NCBI GenBank assembly: GCA_013433145.1
Contig: CM024176.1
Coordinates: 11,146,520-11,210,519 of the forward strand
Origin: Ascaris suum
Lineage: Eukaryota; Nematoda; Chromadorea; Rhabditida; Ascarididae
Direction of reading: 5' to 3'
DNA: 64,000 nt
Part shown: positions 61,601-64,000 of the stretch, one piece after another
Layout of the letters: every line of letters begins with the position of its first letter
Numbering within the stretch: the first letter of the stretch is position 1
Notes under the pieces: generated by a model
What the model was told of the DNA's origin: nothing
The model's input: only the letters and a program-made list of their open reading frames with translations
Databases searched by the model: none
Program-made: the position numbers and the translations under genes

Positions 61601-64000
61601 ACTCGAAGCTGTCATGCAGAAAACGCCTGACGCTGCCATCGTGGAAGTGAGCGTTGCAGAGATTATCTCGGCTGCAGCAACGCATACGATATCCAGGAGG
61701 CCATTCGAGGAAGCACATGTTGACATTGACGTTCGTAAAGCAGAGGAGGTCGCGGAATCAAGTGTCACGATCGCTTTGCAGCAAATTGAATCGACAGCTG
61801 AGCGAGCGAAGAAGGTGTCGAAGGAGGAAACCATCGTTGCGGAGGTGGTCATCAGCGCCCCAAGCGCAACAGAATCAGTGCACGTCGGCATCCTCACCGA
61901 AGTTATCGAAAAATGCAGCTTGTCAGTGATGCAGGTCAGGAAAGCACTCGAGGAAGCGGTTGTGCGCGAGATCATGGAAGAAATGAAAGCGGAAGCGTTT
62001 GAAGAACTTGTACTCGAAGCTGTCATGCAGAAAACGCCTGACGCTGCCATCGTGGAAGTGAGCGTTGCAGAGATTATCTCGGCTGCAGCAACGCATACGA
62101 TATCCAAGAGGCCATTCGAGGAAGCACATGTTGACATTGACGTTCGTAAAGCAGAGGAGGTCGCGGAATCAAGTGTCACGATCGCTTTGCAGCAAATTGA
62201 ATCGACAGCTGAGCGAGCGAAGAAGGTGTCGAAGGAGGAAACCATCGTTGCGGAGGTGGTCATCAGCGCCCCAAGCGCAACAGAATCAGTGCACGTCGGC
62301 ATCCTCACCGAAGTTATCGAAAAATGCAGCTTGTCAGTGATGCAGGTCAGGAAAGCACTCGAGGAAGCGGTTGTGCGCGAGATCATGGAAGAAATGAAAG
62401 CGGAAGCGTTTGAAGAACTTGTACTCGAAGCTGTCATGCAGAAAACGCCTGACGCTGCCATCGTGGAAGTGAGCGTTGCAGAGATTATCTCGGCTGCAGC
62501 AACGCATACGATATCCAGGAGGCCATTCGAGGAAGCACATGTTGACATTGACGTTCGTAAAGCAGAGGAGGTCGCGGAATCAAGTGTCACGATCGCTTTG
62601 CAGCAAATTGAATCGACAGCTGAGCGAGCGAAGAAGGTGTCGAAGGAGGAAACCATCGTTGCGGAGGTGGTCATCAGCGCCCCAAGCGCAACAGAATCAG
62701 TGCACGTCGGCATCCTCACCGAAGTTATCGAAAAATGCAGCTTGTCAGTGATGCAGGTCAGGAAAGCACTCGAGGAAGCGGTTGTGCGCGAGATCATGGA
62801 AGAAATGAAAGCGGAAGCGTTTGAAGAACTTGTACTCGAAGCTGTCATGCAGAAAACGCCTGACGCTGCCATCGTGGAAGTGAGCGTTGCAGAGATTATC
62901 TCGGCTGCAGCAACGCATACGATATCCAGGAGGCCATTCGAGGAAGCACATGTTGACATTGACGTTCGTAAAGCAGAGGAGGTCGCGGAATCAAGTGTCA
63001 CGATCGCTTTGCAGCAAATTGAATCGACAGCTGAGCGAGCGAAGAAGGTGTCGAAGGAGGAAACCATCGTTGCGGAGGTGGTCATCAGCGCCCCAAGCGC
63101 AACAGAATCAGTGCACGTCGGCATCCTCACCGAAGTTATCGAAAAATGCAGCTTGTCAGTGATGCAGGTCAGGAAAGCACTCGAGGAAGCGGTTGTGCGC
63201 GAGATCATGGAAGAAATGAAAGCGGAAGCGTTTGAAGAACTTGTACTCGAAGCTGTCATGCAGAAAACGCCTGACGCTGCCATCGTGGAAGTGAGCGTTG
63301 CAGAGATTATCTCGGCTGCAGCAACGCATACGATATCCAAGAGGCCATTCGAGGAAGCACATGTTGACATTGACGTTCGTAAAGCAGAGGAGGTCGCGGA
63401 ATCAAGTGTCACGATCGCTTTGCAGCAAATTGAATCGACAGCTGAGCGAGCGAAGAAGGTGTCGAAGGAGGAAACCATCGTTGCGGAGGTGGTCATCAGC
63501 GCCCCAAGCGCAACAGAATCAGTGCACGTCGGCATCCTCACCGAAGTTATCGAAAAATGCAGCTTGTCAGTGATGCAGGTCAGGAAAGCACTCGAGGAAG
63601 TGGCTCCGCAGGAAAAGATCGTGGAAGAAATGAAAGCGGAAGCGTTTGAAGAACTTGTACTCGAAGCTGTCATGCAGAAAACGCCTGACGCTGCCATCGT
63701 GGAAGTGAGCGTTGCAGAGATTATCTCGGCTGCAGCAACGCATACGATATCCAGGAGGCCATTCGAGGAAGCACATGTTGACATTGACGTTCGTAAAGCA
63801 GAGGAGGTCGCGGAATCAAGTGTCACGATCGCTTTGCAGCAAATTGAATCGACAGCTGAGCGAGCGAAGAAGGTGTCGAAGGAGGAAACCATCGTTGCGG
63901 AGGTGGTCATCAGCGCCCCAAGCGCAACAGAATCAGTGCACGTCGGCATCCTCACCGAAGTTATCGAAAAATGCAGCTTGTCAGTGATGCAGGTCAGGAA
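1..64000 (+). CDS. Titin-like giant Ig-repeat muscle protein gene, internal part (gene-level entry)
   Basis: The window lies inside one gene; about 40 exons are listed separately below. The protein has 20 I-set immunoglobulin domains, recognised by the C-strand Trp followed about 35-45 residues later by a YxC/YxV-A-N motif, joined by charged linkers and very long non-Ig repeat regions. Proteins of this design (titin, twitchin, UNC-89, kettin families) are cytosolic scaffolds and springs of the muscle sarcomere. No kinase, fibronectin III, RhoGEF or PH domain is visible here, so the exact family member cannot be fixed; a nematode titin (TTN-1-like) is my best guess because of the repeat-rich spacers. 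Exon phases match at all junctions. No start codon, promoter or polyadenylation site can be placed. A one-base frame break lies near 56940. Confidence 0.8.
408..528 (+). CDS. Exon 2: second half of Ig domain 1
   Basis: The acceptor gtttcag is followed by the E, F and G strands (ITTLTVEGPEQGVYKCTARN), which complete Ig 1. The F-strand YKC-A-N motif is intact. The exon ends in phase 1 at g|gtaaag. Translation into the intron would soon leave the Ig pattern, which supports this donor. Confidence 0.85.
529..1602 (+). other. Intron, 1.07 kb
   Basis: I see no conserved coding pattern, repeat or RNA gene in this stretch. Short open frames at 661-876 and 1315-1527 have no recognisable product and are flanked by stops. 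Confidence 0.6.
1603..1689 (+). CDS. Exon 3: charged linker after Ig 1
   Basis: The acceptor aaatttcag and donor g|gttagt frame 87 bases, a symmetric phase 1-1 exon. It reads APPQYKKWVEQKHAVVIEEK and continues as a Glu/Val-rich linker. It could be skipped without changing the frame. Confidence 0.75.
1690..3249 (+). other. Intron, 1.56 kb, with AT microsatellite
   Basis: Apart from the (AT)n run at 1742-1812, nothing recognisable was found on either strand. Confidence 0.6.
1742..1812. repeat. (AT)n microsatellite, 71 bp
   Basis: This is an uninterrupted AT dinucleotide run inside the intron after exon 3. It is followed by a short gtgtgtg stretch. Confidence 0.97.
3250..3343 (+). CDS. Exon 4: start of Ig domain 2
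   Basis: The frame APRFVNQVPNLTLKPGVEAV is a typical Ig A-B strand region and continues to ASPPAK just before the donor aa|gtaaat (phase 2). The only acceptor that keeps phase with exon 3 is the weak taaggcaag|ca, so the 5' edge is less certain than the rest. Codons join precisely to exon 5. Confidence 0.7.
4234..4415 (+). CDS. Exon 5: rest of Ig domain 2
   Basis: The phase-2 junction gives K-FTWFVNGFELH, the C strand of Ig 2, and the exon continues to GEYKVIAENSVG in the F strand. The F-strand cysteine is replaced by valine. The donor is g|gtatgc in phase 1. Confidence 0.85.
4762..4845 (+). CDS. Exon 6 (probable): short linker cassette
   Basis: A strong acceptor (gctttttcag) and a strong donor (c|gtacgt) frame 84 bases that stay open in the required phase 1-1. 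The peptide is a Pro/Arg/His-rich linker (RPPLPAEHMRHVDAASAH). There is no domain to confirm it. Because it is symmetric it may be an alternative cassette. Confidence 0.5.
5330..5506 (+). CDS. Exon 7: linker rich in Ser, Arg and Tyr
   Basis: The acceptor is aatttatag and the donor g|gtctgt, giving a phase 1-1 exon. It encodes a disordered-looking linker with ERMDKGRASSVTKNYEVYEE followed by an Arg/Ser-rich tail ending RRRQE. No domain is recognised. Confidence 0.7.
6046..8253 (+). CDS. Exon 8: five Ig domains (Ig 3-7)
   Basis: This 2.2 kb exon starts after tttgtttcag and ends a|gttagt, phase 1 to phase 1. After about 40 linker residues, Ig 3 lies at about 6165-6440, Ig 4 at 6891-7170, Ig 5 at 7285-7560, Ig 6 at 7620-7895 and Ig 7 at 7972-8253. 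A 150-residue Ser/Glu-rich linker separates Ig 3 and Ig 4. Each domain keeps the C-strand Trp (IAWKLDG, FKWYHNN, FTWRVNN, FRWFADG, FLWYLNG), but the usual B and F strand cysteines are mostly replaced by valine, serine or other residues. Ig 4 and Ig 5 are very alike (FELRPS, FEVRPS), which suggests a recent domain duplication. Confidence 0.93.
9121..9219 (+). CDS. Exon 9: linker and start of Ig domain 8
   Basis: The acceptor tatatttcag and donor g|gtaagt are both strong. The exon ends with the A strand of an Ig domain (PPKIIVPLHSTVFTSG), which continues into exon 10. Confidence 0.82.
9831..9945 (+). CDS. Exon 10: middle of Ig domain 8
   Basis: The phase-1 junction gives GEPMVLRCRIDAMPPAQITW, containing the B-strand Cys and the C-strand Trp. 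The donor is ac|gtatga in phase 2. Confidence 0.85.
10224..10351 (+). CDS. Exon 11: end of Ig domain 8
   Basis: The acceptor gatttag and the phase-2 join give VLPDGTYELSKPQ, followed by the canonical F strand GFYQCSARNAHG and the G strand. The donor is g|gtatgg in phase 1. Ig 8 is thus split over three exons, unlike Ig 3-7. Confidence 0.87.
10352..12187 (+). other. Intron, 1.84 kb
   Basis: No conserved coding sequence, mobile element or RNA gene is recognised here. Open frames in this stretch look random. Confidence 0.6.
12188..12222 (+). CDS. Exon 12: 35-base micro-linker
   Basis: The sequence atatttcag|aaacgg...gag|gtaaga has strong splice sites and converts phase 1 to phase 0, exactly what exon 13 requires. 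It encodes about 12 residues (ETVYAADVHETE). Its very small size makes it easy to miss. Confidence 0.7.
12412..12430. repeat. Poly-A run, 19 bases
   Basis: This is a homopolymer of A inside the intron between exons 12 and 13. A similar run lies at 21713-21731. Confidence 0.9.
13028..13235 (+). CDS. Exon 13: most of Ig domain 9
   Basis: The acceptor is gtcccgcag. The peptide EAPKFIETMEAVVEGNETVL leads into TCKVHSEAPVEISWYHG and ends LTIRNVVKEDEG, which covers strands A to E. Both the B-strand Cys and the C-strand Trp are present. The donor is g|gttagt in phase 1. Confidence 0.9.
13948..14111 (+). CDS. Exon 14: end of Ig domain 9 plus acidic linker
   Basis: The exon opens with the F strand GIYICRAESRYG, then a Glu/Asp/Gln-rich linker (EEVMIEEHDDEQIQIPQ). 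I chose the donor aag|gtgaaa at 14112 because it gives the phase 0 that exon 15 needs. Confidence 0.82.
14478..14574 (+). CDS. Exon 15: acidic linker
   Basis: The acceptor is tatttccag and the donor g|gtgagc, phase 0 to phase 1. It encodes TDTTMKVVAETEITSSEENY and further charged residues, without a recognisable fold. Confidence 0.75.
15359..15539 (+). CDS. Exon 16: helical-looking linker leading to Ig 10
   Basis: The acceptor is cattttgcag. The peptide begins EAYKLLVKVAETVASSLVAK and becomes acidic (TSDEEEIFYETTDIEE), ending SAPR, the usual lead-in of an Ig A strand. The donor ag|gtgacc is in phase 2 and joins to exon 17. Confidence 0.8.
16519..16647 (+). CDS. Exon 17: first half of Ig domain 10
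   Basis: The junction gives APRFETNIECYNVRAGDTVR, then GHPTPTVEWYFGQQRIQQS, with the C-strand Trp. The donor ag|gtatga is in phase 2 at the C-D turn, the same position as in Ig 11 and Ig 16-20. Confidence 0.87.
17206..17357 (+). CDS. Exon 18: second half of Ig domain 10
   Basis: After a run of T and ttcag, the exon gives STLLIKKATKADEGTYYCHA, a textbook E-F strand motif, and the G strand. The donor is a|gtaatg in phase 1. Confidence 0.9.
17580..18112 (+). CDS. Exon 19: non-Ig spacer with internal motif repeats
   Basis: The acceptor is gtttttttcag and the donor aga|gtgagt (phase 0). Three stretches follow the pattern strand, Lys-Pro or similar, then His-Xaa-Val: SEETFEHHIAFLQP, EKPAPQFTHDVRILQP and EKPTQRLLHEVTCLYDD. 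Between them lie charged segments. I do not recognise a named domain. It opens the non-Ig block that runs to 22567. Confidence 0.85.
18747..18845 (+). CDS. Exon 20: phase-0 spacer cassette, 33 residues
   Basis: The acceptor is ttgattgcag and the donor aag|gtgcgt. The peptide LPEQRFHAVTSVEI repeats the pattern of exon 19. The exon is symmetric in phase 0. Confidence 0.78.
19259..19564 (+). CDS. Exon 21: phase-0 spacer cassette, 102 residues
   Basis: The acceptor cgttacag at 19258 is in frame; a second acceptor (attccag) 11 bases upstream is not. The peptide has NVEVRRPPSQFDHTTIVVE and later IIVVELSLGK, strand-like pieces in the style of the neighbouring cassettes. The donor is agg|gtacga. Confidence 0.8.
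20179..20337 (+). CDS. Exon 22: phase-0 spacer cassette, 53 residues
   Basis: The acceptor is tatatttag and the donor aag|gtgaac. The peptide NASIEVRKPSEQGEHVTTVI follows the same motif as exons 19 and 21, and is followed by an Ala-rich stretch. Confidence 0.8.
20859..20999 (+). CDS. Exon 23: phase-0 spacer cassette, 47 residues
   Basis: A long T tract and ttcag precede SVFITLTKKGEVAHQALVIE. The donor is cag|gttcgc. It is symmetric in phase 0 and has strand-like alternating hydrophobic residues. Confidence 0.8.
21774..21872 (+). CDS. Exon 24: phase-0 spacer cassette, 33 residues
   Basis: The acceptor is tgctttgcag and the donor caa|gtactt. The peptide EETWTREMKIVETHDERN is followed by VVAVFVEVDANC. 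The frame stays open past the donor, so the 3' edge is inferred from the phase needed by exon 25. Confidence 0.7.
22444..22567 (+). CDS. Exon 25: Ser-rich end of the spacer block
   Basis: The acceptor is ttgtttcag. The peptide runs from SVELVASVSVPIVSNEN to SASVSESSSL and switches phase from 0 to 1 at g|gtgctc, ready for the following Ig domain. Confidence 0.75.
22949..23096 (+). CDS. Exon 26: first half of Ig domain 11
   Basis: The peptide LQAPKFLKKLENITSTIGN leads to LQFKCIVSGTPMPEIRWFVD, with the B-strand Cys and C-strand Trp. The donor tc|gtaaga is in phase 2. Confidence 0.9.
23476..23615 (+). CDS. Exon 27: second half of Ig domain 11
   Basis: The acceptor tatttccag gives YETVYEDGVCILRINEVV and GEYTCEATNAAG. 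The donor is a|gttggt in phase 1. The motif VYEDG right after the intron recurs in most of the later split Ig domains. Confidence 0.9.
24287..29503 (+). CDS. Exon 28: 1.7-thousand-residue non-Ig region ending in Ig 12 and Ig 13
   Basis: I place the start at acceptor cgttttag (24286), because it fits phase 1 from exon 27; the stronger-looking aacaacag at 24258 would not. The first 1,500 residues are acidic and Ser-rich, with strand-like pieces such as EVHAFIAET and EVSAIIAET. A strongly basic patch (SRSKKRRSRTASP) lies near 26675, proline-rich motifs (PIPPPRH, MRPPRPRR) near 27050-27125, of the kind bound by SH3 domains, and a helical segment (LQEQLKKRMAEL) near 27245. Ig 12 covers about 28944-29215 and Ig 13 about 29236-29503 (GTYCAYLGNQ). 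I recognise no catalytic domain. Confidence 0.9.
30046..30390 (+). CDS. Exon 29: acidic linker and Ig domain 14
   Basis: The acceptor is ttaactcag. The Ig domain reads STATIACELEKS, LSWRKDG and SASYSVRINNAEF, with serine in place of the usual F-strand Cys. I chose donor c|gtgcta at 30391 because it gives phase 1 and joins to exon 30. If it is not used, the frame reads on 13 codons to a stop at 30431, which would make a short isoform. Confidence 0.8.
30391..36280 (+). other. Largest intron, 5.9 kb
   Basis: Both strands were read for nested genes and mobile elements. None can be supported: open frames are short, lack family motifs and are not arranged in splice-compatible series. The only clear feature is a poly-G run at 35885-35908. 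Enhancers or small RNAs cannot be excluded from sequence alone. Confidence 0.6.
35885..35908. repeat. Poly-G run, 24 bases
   Basis: This is an uninterrupted homopolymer of G, about 370 bases before exon 30. Such runs can form G-quadruplexes and are often mis-sized by sequencing, so the length is uncertain. Confidence 0.95.
36281..36541 (+). CDS. Exon 30: Ig domain 15
   Basis: The acceptor gaactctag matches phase 1 of exon 29 across the 5.9 kb intron. The exon encodes a whole Ig domain without an internal intron: SASIHCETITQQFSLKWQKD, then HTLTIHGVRQSDEGEYGVII. The F-strand Cys is replaced by valine. The donor is g|gttagc in phase 1. Confidence 0.88.
37096..40176 (+). CDS. Exon 31: 3 kb exon of 77-residue repeats
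   Basis: The acceptor ccgtgcag at 37095 gives the required phase 1. About 220 non-repeated, acidic residues are followed by about ten 77-residue repeats (see the repeat entry) and a degenerate tail. The frame continues to a stop at 40259, but donor g|gtttgg at 40177 has the phase needed by exon 32, so I end the exon there; an isoform ending at 40259 is possible. The repeats alternate charged and hydrophobic residues and have no resemblance to Ig or fibronectin folds that I can see. A spring or spacer role is inferred from position between Ig blocks. Confidence 0.87.
37770..40079 (+). repeat. Ten coding repeats of 231 bp (77 residues)
   Basis: Units start at 37770, 38001, 38232, 38463, 38694, 38925, 39156, 39387, 39618 and 39849, with no insertions or deletions between them. 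Conserved features are FAWQExDFSFDS near the unit start, then VTK, TSMxLRATTxEEGEF in the middle and a PP-containing end. The first three units are the most diverged. Copies differ at many positions, so this is an old array held at exact spacing. Confidence 0.9.
40177..42004 (+). other. Intron, 1.83 kb, with TA microsatellite
   Basis: It holds the (TA)n run at 40587-40671. No conserved exon is seen between that and exon 32. Confidence 0.6.
40587..40671. repeat. (TA)n microsatellite, about 85 bp
   Basis: This is an uninterrupted TA dinucleotide run in the intron after exon 31. It is similar to the run at 1742-1812. Confidence 0.97.
42005..42200 (+). CDS. Exon 32: linker and first half of Ig domain 16
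   Basis: The acceptor is gcttccag. Ig strands A to C read PQFIQKLSEVYELDEEMS, FTFKCIVGGVPTPSVRW. The donor ag|gttggt is in phase 2. Confidence 0.88.
42999..43153 (+). CDS. Exon 33: second half of Ig domain 16
   Basis: The acceptor acatgtag gives MVAEDGIYLLKTKSLN and GTLVCEASNSFG, the E and F strands. It ends a|gtgagt in phase 1. Confidence 0.85.
43866..44131 (+). CDS. Exon 34: linker and A strand of Ig domain 17
   Basis: The acceptor is gtgtttgcag. About 70 linker residues (VERLESICELYSAEQKYHSE) and a Ser/Thr-rich stretch lead to PPVFQQPLTDMITVK, the Ig A strand. The donor aag|gtcgaa in phase 0 joins to exon 35. Confidence 0.83.
44954..45048 (+). CDS. Exon 35: strands B-C of Ig domain 17
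   Basis: The acceptor is tttttcag. The peptide is IGELIQLKCVLSGNPLPTCQ followed by WTRDG. The donor ag|gtttgt is in phase 2. Ig 17 has an additional phase-0 intron compared with its relatives. Confidence 0.87.
45049..46226 (+). other. Intron, 1.18 kb
   Basis: A 118-codon open frame at 45413-45769 has no recognisable family and lacks flanking splice sites in phase. I treat it as chance. Confidence 0.55.
46227..46366 (+). CDS. Exon 36: second half of Ig domain 17
   Basis: The acceptor is gtttttcag. The exon reads TIIYEDGIAILRIHSASM and ASFRCTATNTFG, with the G strand following. The donor is g|gtgagc in phase 1. Confidence 0.9.
46367..48320 (+). other. Intron, 1.95 kb, possibly with exon remnants
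   Basis: An open frame at 46797-46988 contains SPSFVRKCEPRALK, which looks like an Ig A strand but is not followed by a B strand. Another at 47806-48039 contains APFISKVGRSG. Neither can be spliced in phase with good sites. An 18-base perfect palindrome lies at 46846-46863. Confidence 0.45.
48321..48492 (+). CDS. Exon 37: linker and first half of Ig domain 18
   Basis: The acceptor is tatattcag. The peptide GPYFVLPLKDLTVDVNERLQ leads to LKCIVAGNPIPTIRWKLNG, then REIHEDE. The donor aa|gttagt is in phase 2. Confidence 0.9.
48493..50164 (+). other. Intron, 1.67 kb
   Basis: Nothing recognisable was found on either strand. Open frames here lack family motifs. Confidence 0.6.
50165..51367 (+). CDS. 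Exon 38: end of Ig 18, 310-residue spacer, start of Ig 19
   Basis: The acceptor is tttttttacag. Ig 18 finishes with MVYEDGTVLLKM and GVFTCEAVNSLG. The spacer is charged, with two copies of a motif (YIVEADVIIFTVFTYKTRA and EFVEADVLVRSFVKYSVTV) separated by a predicted helical, Glu/Arg-rich stretch. Ig 19 starts at about 51230 (APCFTRPFSVAKTVHNIYEL) and has Ile-Leu-Tyr where the C-strand Trp is expected (HIRILYNG). The donor ag|gtatca is in phase 2. Confidence 0.92.
51885..52628 (+). CDS. Exon 39: end of Ig 19, linker, start of Ig 20
   Basis: The acceptor is tccatttag. Ig 19 ends with VIYECGIIILRM and GHYVCKATNVSG. About 155 residues of Phe/Ser/Thr-rich linker follow (52011-52487). Ig 20 begins APVFALPLADIVTEPVNFLE and reaches AIRWTFNDKEIHSDS at the phase-2 donor ag|gtaaac. 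Confidence 0.92.
52629..53642 (+). other. Intron, 1.01 kb, with AT-rich block
   Basis: The 3' half is the AT-rich simple-sequence block at 53021-53480. Nothing else is recognised. Confidence 0.65.
53021..53480. repeat. AT-rich imperfect simple-sequence block, 460 bp
   Basis: It is made of variants of aaataaataaac in the first half and of tatatgtatatac in the second. Long open frames on the minus strand here are Tyr/Ile/Phe-rich low-complexity translations, not genes. Confidence 0.85.
53643..64000 (+). CDS. Exon 40 (3' end outside window): end of Ig 20 and repeat spacer of more than 10 kb
   Basis: The acceptor caaattttcag is in phase 2. The exon opens with TVVYEDGVILLELRGTN and GHYTCVAENEAGHAKTEC, completing Ig 20 by about 53770. 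It then continues as a Glu/Ala/Val/Ser/Lys-rich spacer: a non-repeated part to about 54240, degenerate repeats to about 56760, and the homogeneous array to the window end. As given, the frame stops at 56982 because one base is missing at about 56940; after that the array is open in the next frame down to base 64000 with no stop. No fold is recognised. A spring or spacer function is inferred. Confidence 0.85.
54240..56907 (+). repeat. Degenerate coding repeats upstream of the array
   Basis: Pieces with the pattern (A/S)xVEVxVVExxxxxAxHxIxx recur, for example TATMEVAVVEKVIASVKRL near 54250, AFLTVTVIESTFSTARHF near 55530, APVEVTVVETTMEIAKHEI near 56281 and AKVRAKHAQTVLGTAAHAI near 56690. NASS-type starts lie near 56080 and 56490. 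Spacing of the last four is about 195-230 bp. The stretch from about 56770 onward is already nearly identical to the array. Confidence 0.75.
56908..64000 (+). repeat. Tandem array, 17 full units of 411 or 414 bp plus a partial 18th
   Basis: Each unit encodes 137 or 138 residues, starting SAPSATESVHVGILTEVIEK and ending KVSKEETIVAEVVI. The copies are nearly identical at the base level, including third codon positions. Two main forms differ after KALEE: form A (414 bp, VAPQEKIVEEM) and form B (411 bp, AVVREIMEEM). In order the units are A A B B A B B* B A A B B B B B B A, where B* reads VVVREIVEEM. A second site is Lys or Arg in ISKRPF/ISRRPF: Lys in units 1-8, 10, 13 and 16, Arg in the others. 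Unit 1 lacks one base. The array continues beyond the window. Confidence 0.97.

Noticed and set aside
56906..63955. Minus-strand open frame of 2,349 codons, Ser/Thr/Ala-rich
   Set aside because: It covers only the tandem array. A unit length divisible by three with no stop on the opposite strand makes the frame open by repetition. The plus strand continues the Ig protein with homologous upstream repeats, so the minus frame is a shadow.
57118..63987. Many identical plus-strand frames of about 91 codons and minus-strand frames of 68-69 codons, one per repeat
   Set aside because: They are alternative-frame shadows of the array unit, repeated at 411/414 bp.
56908..64000. Array considered as a CRISPR or satellite DNA
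   Set aside because: The units are directly adjacent, code in one frame and continue homologous coding sequence; there are no spacers.

Overview
The window is eukaryotic and most likely from a nematode. One very long gene runs left to right through all 64 kb. It has about 40 exons separated by introns of 80 bp to 5.9 kb, most introns begin with GT, and most end in the short T-rich acceptor (ttttcag, atttcag, tttgcag) typical of nematodes. The species cannot be named from the sequence. The gene encodes a titin-like giant muscle protein: I count 20 immunoglobulin (I-set) domains, set between very long non-Ig stretches. Neither the start nor the end of the gene is in the window, and no kinase or fibronectin domain is seen. 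Exon phases agree at every junction of the model given here, which is the main support for treating it as a single gene.

Layout. 1-10351: Ig domains 1-8 with short charged linkers; one 2.2 kb exon carries five Ig domains. 12188-17357: linkers and Ig 9-10. 17580-22567: seven exons with no Ig domain, mostly symmetric phase-0 cassettes, resembling a spring or spacer. 22949-23615: Ig 11, split over two exons. 24287-29503: a 5.2 kb exon, mostly acidic non-Ig sequence with a basic patch and proline-rich motifs, ending in Ig 12-13. 30046-36541: Ig 14 and 15, separated by a 5.9 kb intron. 37096-40176: a 3 kb exon built from about ten 77-residue repeats. 42005-53770: Ig 16-20, each cut by an intron at the same place and phase. 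53643 to the window end: an exon of more than 10 kb, with degenerate repeats followed by a nearly perfect tandem array of 17 full copies of a 137/138-residue unit that runs off the window.

Inference on function: Ig domains would bind sarcomere partners and the long repeat regions would act as extensible spacers, as in known titins. The non-Ig repeats are not a family I can name. They share a strand-rich pattern of about 70-77 residues across several exons, and this is the most interesting part of the window.

One base appears to be missing at about 56940, at the left edge of the array. As given, the reading frame would stop at 56982; all later copies are open in the shifted frame to the end. 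An assembly or consensus error is the simplest explanation.

Introns not listed separately (300-1000 bp) were read and contain nothing I can recognise beyond A, T or AT runs.
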